Notes under the pieces: model-generated
The model's input: only the letters and a program-made list of their open reading frames with translations
Told to the model about the DNA's origin: nothing
Databases searched by the model: none
In this document: positions 50,871 to 60,120 of the stretch, in pieces
Position numbering within the stretch: position 1 is the stretch's first letter
Layout: each line of letters opens with the position of its first letter
NCBI RefSeq assembly: GCF_902499125.1
Contig: NZ_CABVPX010000020.1
Location: 62,001-126,000 of the forward strand
DNA from: Burkholderia arboris
GTDB lineage: Bacteria > Pseudomonadota > Gammaproteobacteria > Burkholderiales > Burkholderiaceae
Length of the DNA: 64,000 bases
Direction of reading: 5' to 3'
Made by a program: the position numbers and the translations under genes

Positions 50871-52166
50871 TCAGATCAGGCCGTCGAGCGGCAGGATGTC
50901 GACCGGGGTGCCCGCGTCGACTGCCGCGGTATCGTGGCCCAGGACGATGAAACAGTTGGCGGCCGCGAGGCCGCTCAACGATGCGGAGCTCTGCGAACCG
51001 GCCGGTGTGACATGCCAGCGGCCGTCGGCGGCGCGCGTCGCGATGCCGCGCAGGTATTCGGTGCGGCCGGGGCGTGTCTTCAGCGCATGCGTGCTGAGCG
51101 CCGTGTACATGGCCGGCGGCGGTGTCGGTGCGCCGGCCAGCGTCAGCAGTGCCGGGCGCACGATCGCGTAGAACGTCACGGCGGACGCGACCGGATTGCC
51201 GGGCAACCCGAAGAACAGTGCGTGTCCGGCGCCGCCGGCCGCGCGAGCGAGCGTGCCGCAGGCGAGCGGGCGGCCGGGCCGCAGCGCGAGGCTCGCGAAC
51301 GTCACGTCGCCGAGTGTCGCCATCACGTCGCGCGTGAAGTCGGCTTCGCCGACCGACACGCCGCCCGACGTGATTACCGCGTCGGCCTGCGCGGCGACGG
51401 CGTCGCGCAGTGCGGCTTCGAGCGCGGCCGGATCGTCGCGGACGATCCCGAGATCGATCGCGTCGACGTGCAGCCGTTCGAGCATCGCGATCAGCATCCC
51501 GCGATTGCTGTCGTACAGCGTGCCGCGGCCGAGCGGCTCGCCGGGCTCGCGCAGTTCGTCGCCGGTCGAGAACACGGCGACGCGCACGCGGCGGCGCACC
51601 GTGACGTCGGTGCAACCGAACGAGGCGAGCAGGCCGAGATCGGACGGGCGCAGGATGCGGCCCGCGGCGAGCGCGCAGGCGCCGCGCGCGAGATCCTCGC
51701 CGGCCTTGCGGCAGTTCGCGCCGCGCGCGACGTCGTGCGCGGCAAAGCGGATCGTGTTGCCGTCGACGCGCACGCGCTCCTGCGGAATCACCGTGTCGCA
51801 TCCGGCCGGCATCGGCGCACCCGTCATGATGCGAACGCATGCACCGGCTGCCGTCACGCCGTCGAACGGATGGCCGGCGAACGCGGTGCCGGCGACCGTC
51901 AGCGCGACGTCGCCCTGCGGCGACGCGTGCGTGGCGCTGCCGTCGAATGCATAGCCGTCCATCGCCGAGTTGTCGTACGCGGGAATGTCGAACGGCGCGT
52001 TCACGTCGGCCGCGAGCACGCGGTCGAGCGCGTCGCGCAGCGTCACCGTGTCGCACGCGTCGACCGGCACCGCGAAACGGCACGCGAGCGCCTGCGCGTC
52101 GGCGAGCGACAGCGGCGCATCGGAATCGGGTGCGGTTCGGGAGGCGGGCGAGGATTGCGTGATCAT
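50871..52166 (-). CDS. moeA: Molybdopterin molybdenumtransferase
   Basis: MoeA inserts molybdate into adenylylated molybdopterin. The 431-residue protein has MoeA domain hallmarks: PAYDNSAMDGYAF near residue 62, RIMTGAPMPAGCDTVIPQE, VAVFSTGDELREPG, LYDSNRGML, and TSGGVSVGEADF. The molybdenum-binding domain III is followed by the C-terminal domain IV (residues ~345-431). It is in an operon with mobA and moaA. Confidence 0.95.
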   Translation of the reverse strand: MITQSSPASRTAPDSDAPLSLADAQALACRFAVPVDACDTVTLRDALDRVLAADVNAPFDIPAYDNSAMDGYAFDGSATHASPQGDVALTVAGTAFAGHPFDGVTAAGACVRIMTGAPMPAGCDTVIPQERVRVDGNTIRFAAHDVARGANCRKAGEDLARGACALAAGRILRPSDLGLLASFGCTDVTVRRRVRVAVFSTGDELREPGEPLGRGTLYDSNRGMLIAMLERLHVDAIDLGIVRDDPAALEAALRDAVAAQADAVITSGGVSVGEADFTRDVMATLGDVTFASLALRPGRPLACGTLARAAGGAGHALFFGLPGNPVASAVTFYAIVRPALLTLAGAPTPPPAMYTALSTHALKTRPGRTEYLRGIATRAADGRWHVTPAGSQSSASLSGLAAANCFIVLGHDTAAVDAGTPVDILPLDGLI

Positions 52167-52276
52167 CAGTCGGACTGCGCCGCGAGGCGTATCGGGTTCG
52201 TGGCCGGTGGCGCGAGGGGGGCCCTGGGCGCGGGTTGCGCGTGTGGCGGGCGCCGGGCGGGAACGGCGCGGGCGCT

Positions 52277-52894
52277 TCAGCGGCGGGCCAGCGCGGCGAG
52301 TTCCTGCCAGGAGTTGGCATTGTAAAACGCACGCTCGTCGCGAAACTCGACTTCGACCGTCTTGTGGCGTGCGTACCACGCACGCACCTTGCGGTCGCCG
52401 GCCGCGAGCCGGGCCGCCAGATCGTCGGCCAGCGACGTGCGCAGCAGCGCGAACGTCGGCTGCGGCGAGCGCACCTGCTGCGCGTCGACGGTCACGGCCA
52501 TCGCGATGTCGGCCTGCTGGGCGTCGAGCGCTGCGTGCAGCCGTGCGACGAGGTCGGCGGGCAGATACGGCGTGTCGCACGGCGAGCTCGCGACGAGCGG
52601 CGCGCGTGCCGCCCGCAGGCCGGCGAGCAGGCCCGCGAGCGGGCCGGGGAAGTCGGGCGTTTCGTCGGCGACGATGCGCGCGCCGAACGGCGCACCCAGC
52701 TCGGCATAGCGATCGGCGTGGCGATTCGCGCTGATCAGCGTCTCGTCGACCTGCGGCGACAACCGGCGCAGCACGTGCAGCGCGAGCGGCGTGTCGTCGA
52801 GCAGTTGCAGGCCCTTGTCGACACCATCCATGCGCGTGCCGCGCCCGCCTGCGAGCAGCAGGCCGGCGATCGACGGAGAAGCGGAAGCGGGCAT
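52277..52894 (-). CDS. mobA: Molybdenum cofactor guanylyltransferase
   Basis: MobA attaches GMP to Moco to give bis-MGD. The 205-residue protein has the nucleotide-binding loop GLLLAGGRGTRMDGVDKGLQLLDDTPL and the GPLAGLLAGLRAARAPLV and CDTPYLPADLV blocks of the family. It lies between moaA and moeA, 28 bases after moaA. Confidence 0.93.
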   Translation of the reverse strand: MPASASPSIAGLLLAGGRGTRMDGVDKGLQLLDDTPLALHVLRRLSPQVDETLISANRHADRYAELGAPFGARIVADETPDFPGPLAGLLAGLRAARAPLVASSPCDTPYLPADLVARLHAALDAQQADIAMAVTVDAQQVRSPQPTFALLRTSLADDLAARLAAGDRKVRAWYARHKTVEVEFRDERAFYNANSWQELAALARR

Positions 52895-52922
52895 CGTACG
52901 AAGGCGGAAAGGGCGGCGTGCG

Positions 52923-54035
52923 TCAGCCGCCGATATAGGACATTTCGACGCGCTTGCCGGCGCCGTCGGGCAGGGCTTCGGCCGACGCGCTGCCCCGCAG
53001 CTGCGAATAACGGTCGGTACGGGCCTGCCAGATGCGCGCGATCGCGGTCGCGATTTCGGTATCGCTCGCGCCGCCGCGCACGAGCGCGCGCAGGTCGTGG
53101 CCGGTCGATGCGAACAGGCACAGGTACAGCTTGCCTTCGGTCGACAGCCGCGCACGCGTGCAGTCGCCGCAGAAGGCCTGGGTGACGCTCGAGATCACGC
53201 CGATCTCGCCGCTGCCGTCCGCATAGCCCCAGCGCTGTGCGGTTTCCGCCGCCGTGTGCGGCTCGAGCGGCACGAGCGGGAAATGTTCGGCGATCCGTGC
53301 GACGACGTCGGCCGACGGCAGCACCTCGGTCATGTTCCAGCCGTTCGACGTGCCGACGTCCATGTATTCGATGAAACGCAGGATCACGCCGGTGCCGCGG
53401 AAACGCTCGGCCATCGGCAGGATCTCGCTGTCGTTGGTGCCGCGCTTCACGACCATGTTGACCTTGACCGGCGCGAGGCCCGCGGCCTGCGCGGCAAAGA
53501 TGCCGTCGAGCACGTCGGCGCTCGCGAATTCGGCATCGTTCATGCGCTTGAACAGCGTGTCGTCGAGCGCGTCGAGGCTGACCGTCACGCGCGTGAGCCC
53601 GGCGTCCTTCAGCGCGCGCGCCTTGCGCGCGAGCAGCGAGCCGTTGGTCGTCAGCGTCAGGTCGAGGGGGCGGCCGGCGTGCGTCGTCAGGCGCGCAAGG
53701 CGCTCGATCAGGAATTCGAGATTCTTGCGCAGCAGCGGCTCGCCACCCGTGATGCGGATCTTCTCGACGCCGTGTGCGACAAAAAGCCGCGCCACACGTT
53801 CGATTTCCTCGTGCGTGAGCAGCGCGCTGTGCGGCAGAAACGGGTAGTCCTTGTCGAAGACCGCACGCGGCATGCAGTACACGCAGCGGAAGTTGCAGCG
53901 GTCCGTCACCGAAATGCGGAGGTCGCGCAGCGGCCTGGCGAACGTGTCGGCCAGCGTGCCGTCAGGGGCATGCGCGACGCCGGAGACGTCCGGCATCCCG
54001 CTGACGTCGGCGAGAGGAATGATGCGTCGGGACAT
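52923..54035 (-). CDS. moaA: GTP 3',8-cyclase (molybdenum cofactor biosynthesis protein A)
   Basis: MoaA, with MoaC, converts GTP to cyclic pyranopterin phosphate in the first step of Moco synthesis. The 370-residue radical SAM enzyme has C47-x3-C51-x2-C54 (RCNFRCVYC) and a second C-terminal cluster region (FCGDCTRARLSTEGKLYLCLF). The C-terminal double glycine (SYIGG) is essential in MoaA proteins and present. It is first in the moaA-mobA-moeA unit. moaC, moaD and moaE are not in this window. Confidence 0.95.
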   Translation of the reverse strand: MSRRIIPLADVSGMPDVSGVAHAPDGTLADTFARPLRDLRISVTDRCNFRCVYCMPRAVFDKDYPFLPHSALLTHEEIERVARLFVAHGVEKIRITGGEPLLRKNLEFLIERLARLTTHAGRPLDLTLTTNGSLLARKARALKDAGLTRVTVSLDALDDTLFKRMNDAEFASADVLDGIFAAQAAGLAPVKVNMVVKRGTNDSEILPMAERFRGTGVILRFIEYMDVGTSNGWNMTEVLPSADVVARIAEHFPLVPLEPHTAAETAQRWGYADGSGEIGVISSVTQAFCGDCTRARLSTEGKLYLCLFASTGHDLRALVRGGASDTEIATAIARIWQARTDRYSQLRGSASAEALPDGAGKRVEMSYIGG

Positions 54036-54119
54036 GGTGAATGAAGTGCGAACCAGACTTCTATTTTAGCCGCAAGCGGCCGGCTGGTCCGGTGGGCGGA
54101 AACCCGCAGCGCGGACATG

Positions 54120-54146
54120 AAAAAGCCCGCCGGGGGGCGGGCTTTT
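54120..54146 (-). terminator. Terminator of the rne transcript
   Basis: AAAAGCCCGCC and GGCGGGCTTTT pair around GGGG, giving a strong hairpin with T's on the minus strand. Confidence 0.85.
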
Positions 54147-54165
54147 CCTGGTCAGGCGATGCGAC

Positions 54166-57100
54166 TTAGTGATGCGTCGTTTCGACCTGCTGCATCGGGG
54201 CCGTATCGGCCGGCGGCAGCGTCTTGCGTTCGCGCGGCACGCGGGCTGCGCGCGGAAGTTGCGACGCGGCTTCCTGCGCAGCTGCGAACTTGTCGGCGTC
54301 CGTGTTCACCCAGACGAGGCCGGCTTGCTCCAGCACGACATCCAGGCTCGCCGAAGCGGGCGCGGCTGCCGATTGCGCGGGAGCCGGTGCCGGTGCCGGT
54401 GCTGCGACGGCCTCGACCGGTGCAGCTTCGACCGGTGCCGGCTCGACAGCCACCGGAGCGGCTTCGGTCGTCGCGGCCGGTGCGGCTTGCTCGACGGGTG
54501 CGGATTGCGGCGCCTCGACAGCGGCCGGGGCCGCCGCCGGGACTGCCGGCACTTCGAACGCGTCGGTCGGCGAAACCGCGACCGGTGCCGGGCCGCTTTC
54601 CACGACGGCAGGGGCGACCGGTGCCGGTTCTGCTGCCTGGACAGCGACGGCGGGCTCGGCCGGGGCGGCCGGAGCGGCTTCGGCGTGTGCCGGTGCCGGC
54701 TGGGCTTCGACCGCGACCGGGGCAGCATGCTGCTCGACGACGGCTTCCACGACGACGGCGCTTGCCACGGCTGCGACGACTGCCGGTGCGGCCGTGTGGG
54801 CCGGTTCGGCGGCAGCCGGTGCTGCCTGCGTCACGGTTTGCACGGCGGCTTCGTCATCCGCGCCTTGCTCGGCCTGGTCGACGATTGCGCCGTCTTCCTC
54901 GCGCTCGCGACGACCGCCGCGGCGGCCGCGGCGGCGGCGGCGGCGTTCTTCGCCGTCACGCGCGCCGGCTTCCGTATCGGCTGCCAGCTCGGCGTCGGGC
55001 AGGGCCTCTGCAACGGCCTTGTCGTCTTCCGCTTCCGGGTGGTTTTCGCCACGGGTGACGGTTTCGAGCGTGGCCGCATGCTGAGTCGGCTTGCGGCGCT
55101 CGCGACGCTCGCCGCGTTCCTGGCGCTCGCCACGGCCGCCTGCCTCGACGCCTTCCGGCTGCTCGGCACGCTCGCGCGGCTCGCGGTTTTCGCGCGGCTC
55201 ACGGCTTTCACGCGGCTCACGGCCTTCACGCGGCTCGCGGCCTTCGCGCGGTTCGCGACCTTCGCGCGGGCCACGGCCCTCACGACCTTCGCGGTTTTCG
55301 CGACCTTCACGCGGTTCACGGCCTTCACGCAGTTCACGACCCTCGCGCGGCTCGCGGCCTTCACGCGGCTCGCGCACTTCCTTGCCTTCGCGCTCCTGGC
55401 GTTGCGGCTGGCCACGGCCTGCCGCTGCCTGGTCGCGGCCGCCTTGCGCCTGCTGCGTGCCGCCGCGACGGTTGCGGTTGCGATCGCCGCCGCGCTGCTC
55501 GGTCTTCTCGGTCCGCTCGCGGGCCGGGCGGGCTGCCTGCTCCTTCGCCGGTGCCGGAGCAACCGGTGCGGGCGCCGGTGCCGGCGACACGCCGAACAGG
55601 CCCTTCAGCCAGCCGATGAAGCCGCCGCTTGCCGCGGCGACAGGGGCGGGCGCGGCAACCGGTTCGACCGGGCGCTGCGGTGCCGGGCTCGGGGCCGGAC
55701 GCTCGGGCGTGATGCCCTTGACCGCGGCTTCCTGCTTCGGCTTCACTTCTGCGGCGCGCTTGCTGTAGCCGGTTTCCGACTCGAGTTCGCGAGCGGCTTC
55801 CTCGGCCATCTTCCACGACGCGCGCGGATCGTCGAGGCGCGCATCGTCGTGACGCAGGCGCTCGAGCTTGTAGTGCGGCGTATCGAGGTGCTTGTTCGGG
55901 ATCAGCACGATGCCGACCTTGAAGCGCGATTCGATCTTGTTGATTTCCTGACGCTTTTCGTTGAGCAGGAAGGCGGTCACCTCGACCGGCACCTGGCAGT
56001 GGATCGCCGCGGTGTTTTCCTTCATCGCTTCTTCCTGAATGATCCGCAGGACCTGCAGTGCGGACGATTCGGTGTCGCGGATGTGGCCGGTGCCGTTACA
56101 GCGCGGGCACGTCACGTGGCTGCCTTCCGACAGGGCCGGACGCAGGCGCTGGCGCGACAGTTCCATCAGGCCGAAGCGGGAGATCTTGCCCATCTGCACG
56201 CGCGCACGGTCGTGCTTGAGCGCGTCCTTCAGGCGTTGCTCGACTTCACGCTGGCTCTTGGCCGATTCCATGTCGATGAAATCGATCACGATCAGGCCGC
56301 CGAGGTCGCGCAGGCGCAGCTGGCGGGCGACTTCGTCGGCCGCTTCGAGGTTCGTGCGGGTCGCCGTTTCCTCGATGTCGGCGCCCTTGGTCGCGCGCGC
56401 CGAGTTCACGTCGATCGCGACGAGCGCTTCGGTGTGGTCGATCACGATCGCGCCGCCCGACGGCAGCGGCACCGTGCGCGAGTACGCGGTTTCGATCTGG
56501 TGCTCGATCTGGAAGCGCGAGAACAGCGGCACGTCGTCGTGGTAGCGCTTCACCTTCGCGACGTTGTCCGGCATCACGATGTCCATGAATGCGCGGGCCT
56601 GATCGTGGATTTCGTTCGTATCGATCAGGATTTCGCCGATATCGGGCTGGAAATAGTCCCGGATCGCGCGGATCACGAGGCTCGATTCCAGGTAGATCAG
56701 CATCGGCTGGCCGGCATTGCCGCTTTGCGATGCCGCTTCGATCGCGCGCCACAGTTGCAGCAGGTAGTTCAGGTCCCACTGCAGTTCCTCGGCGCTGCGG
56801 CCGATGCCCGCGGTACGGGCGATCATGCTCATGCCGTCCGGAATCTGCAGCTGCGCCATCGTTTCACGCAGCTCCTGACGCTCGTCGCCTTCGATCCGGC
56901 GCGACACGCCGCCGCCGCGCGGATTGTTCGGCATCAGCACGAGGTAACGGCCGGCGAGCGAGATGAAGGTGGTGAGGGCGGCGCCCTTGTTGCCACGCTC
57001 TTCCTTCTCGACCTGGACGATCAGCTCCTGGCCTTCGCGCAGGGCATCCTGGATGCGCGCGGAGCGCATGTCGATGCCTTCCTTGAAGTACTGGCGGGCG

Positions 57101-57318
57101 ACTTCCTTGAACGGCAGGAAGCCGTGGCGGTCTTCGCCGTAGTTGACGAAGCACGCTTCGAGCGACGGCTCGATGCGGGTGATGACACCTTTGTAGATAT
57201 TGCCTTTGCGCTGTTCGCGCCCGGCTGTCTCGATGTCGATGTCGATGAGCTTTTGCCCATCGACGATGGCGACGCGCAGCTCCTCCTGCTGCGTCGCATT
57301 GAACAGCATGCGTTTCAT
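54166..57318 (-). CDS. rne: Ribonuclease E
   Basis: RNase E is the essential endoribonuclease that starts mRNA decay and processes rRNA and tRNA. The 1050-residue protein has an S1 domain (about 39-125, YKGVITRIEPSLEACFVNYG). The catalytic DNase-I-like acids D303 and D346 (VAIDVNSARATKG, IVIDFIDM) and the zinc link C404-x2-C407 (CPRCNGTG) fall at the same numbers as in E. coli. The C-terminal half (from ~540) is disordered: an arginine/glutamate region with short tandem repeats (REPREG), then an Ala/Pro/Val-rich tail. It is divergent from rluC with a long leader. Confidence 0.97.
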   Translation of the reverse strand: MKRMLFNATQQEELRVAIVDGQKLIDIDIETAGREQRKGNIYKGVITRIEPSLEACFVNYGEDRHGFLPFKEVARQYFKEGIDMRSARIQDALREGQELIVQVEKEERGNKGAALTTFISLAGRYLVLMPNNPRGGGVSRRIEGDERQELRETMAQLQIPDGMSMIARTAGIGRSAEELQWDLNYLLQLWRAIEAASQSGNAGQPMLIYLESSLVIRAIRDYFQPDIGEILIDTNEIHDQARAFMDIVMPDNVAKVKRYHDDVPLFSRFQIEHQIETAYSRTVPLPSGGAIVIDHTEALVAIDVNSARATKGADIEETATRTNLEAADEVARQLRLRDLGGLIVIDFIDMESAKSQREVEQRLKDALKHDRARVQMGKISRFGLMELSRQRLRPALSEGSHVTCPRCNGTGHIRDTESSALQVLRIIQEEAMKENTAAIHCQVPVEVTAFLLNEKRQEINKIESRFKVGIVLIPNKHLDTPHYKLERLRHDDARLDDPRASWKMAEEAARELESETGYSKRAAEVKPKQEAAVKGITPERPAPSPAPQRPVEPVAAPAPVAAASGGFIGWLKGLFGVSPAPAPAPVAPAPAKEQAARPARERTEKTEQRGGDRNRNRRGGTQQAQGGRDQAAAGRGQPQRQEREGKEVREPREGREPREGRELREGREPREGRENREGREGRGPREGREPREGREPREGREPRESREPRENREPRERAEQPEGVEAGGRGERQERGERRERRKPTQHAATLETVTRGENHPEAEDDKAVAEALPDAELAADTEAGARDGEERRRRRRGRRGGRREREEDGAIVDQAEQGADDEAAVQTVTQAAPAAAEPAHTAAPAVVAAVASAVVVEAVVEQHAAPVAVEAQPAPAHAEAAPAAPAEPAVAVQAAEPAPVAPAVVESGPAPVAVSPTDAFEVPAVPAAAPAAVEAPQSAPVEQAAPAATTEAAPVAVEPAPVEAAPVEAVAAPAPAPAPAQSAAAPASASLDVVLEQAGLVWVNTDADKFAAAQEAASQLPRAARVPRERKTLPPADTAPMQQVETTHH
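55160..55385. repeat. Tandem 18-bp coding repeats in rne
   Basis: About a dozen imperfect copies of an 18-bp unit encode REPREG-like hexapeptides (residues ~645-719 of RNase E). The repeats make this segment arginine/glutamate rich. Confidence 0.85.
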
Positions 57319-58040
57319 GAACGACTCCAGGCGGCTCCGCTGCCGGCGCCTCGCGGTTGTCAGGCGCGAGGGCGGGAACGACGGCAGGCCGCACCTTGTT
57401 GTGTTGTCACAAGCACGCTGGAGCGGGAACGATGGCGGGGAGAATTGCCTGAAGAGGCGCTTGGGCCCGAAACATGGGGCCGGCGGCCATAGGGCACCTG
57501 CGAATACGGTTTCAAAGCACGGCGTTCACACACCGCACGCTGCAAAAGCGCGCTAAGCCTGAGTCCGGGCATTGCCACGGGCGCGCGCAATGCGTCGCGC
57601 GCACCGACGGGCGGCAGATGCTGCGGCTTGGGCCGCAGCGGGGAGTATCGAATCCAGCCCGACTTTCCCGCTTGGGGTGTACTTCCCTGGTTTGACGTCG
57701 CCAAGCCCCGCACGCTTCGCGGGACCAAATCGGGCGCAACGCCGTAATTTTCGCAACCGGCAGCCTGCGGACGCACCTCGCGCCGTCGGGCTGCCGATCA
57801 AATTCTTTTCAACCAACTTTCCGTTACCGCGGCGCCTTGCCGACCGAATCCGCCTGTGGGCGCGATCCTTGCCGACGGGCGGCGCCGTGCGTGCAACTTG
57901 CTGCATCTCTTTGATTAGGGGCGAGCAGCAGACCCCCGGCGCAAGTAAAATAACGGTTTCCGCTTGCGCCTTGCCCGACTCGGTCGGGGCCGGCCGGTCA
58001 GGCCACCCTCAACGTCAGGCTGGGCAAAATTATATTCAGT
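57319..58040. promoter_or_regulatory. rne leader and rne/rluC divergent promoter region
   Basis: The 722-bp spacer between rne (minus) and rluC (plus) has no convincing ORF. A long rne 5' leader is known to mediate RNase E autoregulation in E. coli, and the same is expected here. Confidence 0.55.
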
Positions 58041-59045
58041 ATGAATGAGTTAGGCAAAATATCCCAGAATTCAGTCGCAAGCGGCCAGGTATCGATGATC
58101 GAGATCGACGAAAACTCGGCCGGTCAGCGGATCGACAACTTCCTGTTGCGCGTCTGTAAAGGCGTGCCGAAAAGCCATATTTACCGGATCCTCCGCAGCG
58201 GCGAAGTACGCGTGAACAAGGGTCGGATCGATGCGCAGTACCGCCTGGCCCTGGGCGACATCGTCCGCGTGCCGCCCGTGCGCGTGGCGGCGGCGGACCT
58301 CGCGCGCGCCGACACGCTCATCGTGCCGCCGGCCAATTTCGACGTGCTGTACGAGGACGACGCGATGCTCGTCATCGACAAACCGGCCGGCGTCGCGGTC
58401 CACGGCGGCAGCGGCGTCGCGTTCGGTGTGATCGAGCAGATGCGCCAGGCGCGCCCGCGCGCGAAATTCCTCGAACTCGTGCACCGGCTCGACCGCGAGA
58501 CGTCCGGGGTCCTGATGCTCGCGAAGAAGCGCACGGCGCTGGTCGGCCTGCATGAGCAGATCCGCGAGAACCGGATGGACAAGCGCTACTTCGCGTGCGC
58601 GCACGGCGAATGGCAGCCCGACTGGGGCCGCCGCCGCGCGGTGAAGGCGCCGCTGTTCAAGTATTCGACTCCGGAAGGGGAGCGCCGCGTGCGCGTGCAG
58701 GACGACGGGCTGCCGTCGCATACGGTGTTCAACCTCGTCGACCGCTGGTCCGACTATGTGCTCGTCGAAGCGGAACTCAAAACGGGTCGGACCCATCAGA
58801 TCCGCGTGCACCTCGCGCATCTCGGCCTGCCGATCGCCGGCGACGCCAAGTATGGCGATTTCGCACTGAACAAGGCGCTGGCGCGTGCGAACGCGCAACC
58901 GTCGCTGAAGCGGATGTTCCTGCATGCGCACCGGCTGCGGCTTGCCCATCCGCTGACTGGCGAGGCGCTGCAGTTCGACGCGCCGCTGCCGGACGAATGC
59001 CGGCGCTTCCTCGATCAACTCAGCGCATTGCGCGATACCGCCTGA
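58041..59045 (+). CDS. rluC: Ribosomal large subunit pseudouridine synthase C
   Basis: RluC isomerises uridines 955, 2504 and 2580 of 23S rRNA (E. coli numbering). The 334-residue protein has an N-terminal S4 domain (about 28-75) and the RluA-family catalytic core with D151 in HRLDRETSGV. Further blocks TGRTHQIRVHLAHLGLPIAGDAKYG and the C-terminal HAHRLRLAHPLTG are present. The start at 58041 gives MNELGKISQNS; an internal ATG (codon 19) gives a slightly shorter protein and is an alternative. Confidence 0.95.
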   Translation: MNELGKISQNSVASGQVSMIEIDENSAGQRIDNFLLRVCKGVPKSHIYRILRSGEVRVNKGRIDAQYRLALGDIVRVPPVRVAAADLARADTLIVPPANFDVLYEDDAMLVIDKPAGVAVHGGSGVAFGVIEQMRQARPRAKFLELVHRLDRETSGVLMLAKKRTALVGLHEQIRENRMDKRYFACAHGEWQPDWGRRRAVKAPLFKYSTPEGERRVRVQDDGLPSHTVFNLVDRWSDYVLVEAELKTGRTHQIRVHLAHLGLPIAGDAKYGDFALNKALARANAQPSLKRMFLHAHRLRLAHPLTGEALQFDAPLPDECRRFLDQLSALRDTA

Positions 59046-59050
59046 ACCGC

Positions 59051-59710
59051 ATGGCCCGACAGCAATTTGACCTGATCGTCTTCGACTGGGACGGCACGCT
59101 GATGGATTCGACTGCGCACATTGCGCACAGCATCCAGGCCGCATGCCGCGATCTCGGCCTGCCTACGCCGTCCGACGAGGCGTCGCGCTACGTGATCGGC
59201 CTCGGCCTGCGCGATGCGCTGCAGATTACCGCTCCGACCCTCGATCCATCCGAGTACTCGCGACTCGCCGAGCGCTACCGCTATCACTATCTGCTCGACG
59301 ACCAGCGCATCGAGCTGTTCGCCGGCGTGCGGGAACTGCTCGCCGAGCTGCGCGATACGGGCTACCTGCTCGCGGTGGCGACCGGCAAGGGGCGGGTGGG
59401 GCTGAACCGCGTGCTCGACCAGTCGAAACTGACGAGCCTGTTCGATGCGACGCGCTGCGCGGACGAGACGTTCTCGAAACCGCACCCGGCGATGCTGCAC
59501 GAGTTGTCGCGGGAATTGGGGCAGGACCTGGCGCGCACCGTGATGATCGGCGATACGACGCACGACCTGCAGATGGCCGCGAGCGCCGGTGCGGCGGGCG
59601 TCGGTGTCGCGTATGGCGCGCACACGGCCGATGCGCTGGCGGCGCTCGCGCCGCGCTTTGTTGCGCCCGATGTCGCGGCGCTGGCCGCATGGCTGCGGGA
59701 GCACGCATGA
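59051..59710 (+). CDS. HAD family hydrolase, phosphoglycolate phosphatase-like
   Basis: The 219-residue HAD-IA protein has motif I DWDGTLMDS (nucleophile D12, acid D14), motif II around VATGKGR and motif III/IV SKPHPAMLHEL...MIGDTTHDLQMA. Family members include Gph, which dephosphorylates phosphoglycolate, and other small phosphatases. It starts five bases after the rluC stop and overlaps the Rieske gene by four bases, so it is part of a coupled rluC-HAD-Rieske-sppA unit. Confidence 0.87.
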   Translation: MARQQFDLIVFDWDGTLMDSTAHIAHSIQAACRDLGLPTPSDEASRYVIGLGLRDALQITAPTLDPSEYSRLAERYRYHYLLDDQRIELFAGVRELLAELRDTGYLLAVATGKGRVGLNRVLDQSKLTSLFDATRCADETFSKPHPAMLHELSRELGQDLARTVMIGDTTHDLQMAASAGAAGVGVAYGAHTADALAALAPRFVAPDVAALAAWLREHA

Positions 59711-60108
59711 GCGCGGCGCCGGACGCCGTGCGCGTGTGCGCATCGGACGCGCTGAGCGACGGCGGCGCCGGCGTGCGCGTCGATGCGACGCTGCGCGGCG
59801 AGCAGGCCGTCGTGTTCTTCGTGCGCTACGACGGTCGTGCGTACGGCTACCTGAACCGCTGCGCGCACGTACCGATGGAACTGGACTGGGCCGAAGGGCA
59901 GTTCTTCGAGTCGTCGGGTCTCTATCTGATGTGCGCAACGCACGGCGCGATCTATGCACCGGATACCGGCAAATGCGTCGGCGGCCCGTGCCGCGGCGGC
60001 CGTCTGCGGCCGGTCGAGGTCGACGAACGCGACACGCCCGACGGCCGTGCGGTATTCTGGGTGCCCGATGCCGACCTGCATCCCGCCACTCCCGCCACGA
60101 CCGACTGA
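59707..60108 (+). CDS. Rieske [2Fe-2S] domain protein
   Basis: The 133-residue protein is a stand-alone Rieske ferredoxin: C52-x-H54 in NRCAHVPMELDW and C76-x2-H79 in LMCATHGAIY bind the cluster. The linker to the cluster is typical of the small ferredoxin type rather than of the respiratory bc1 subunit. It has no signal peptide. Function is unknown; it is translationally coupled to the HAD gene. Confidence 0.85.
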   Translation: MSAAPDAVRVCASDALSDGGAGVRVDATLRGEQAVVFFVRYDGRAYGYLNRCAHVPMELDWAEGQFFESSGLYLMCATHGAIYAPDTGKCVGGPCRGGRLRPVEVDERDTPDGRAVFWVPDADLHPATPATTD

Positions 60109-60120
60109 CGACACCACTGC

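Noticed and set aside
55160..55385. CRISPR-like direct repeats
   Set aside because: The repeats are contiguous 18-bp coding units without spacers, inside the rne reading frame.
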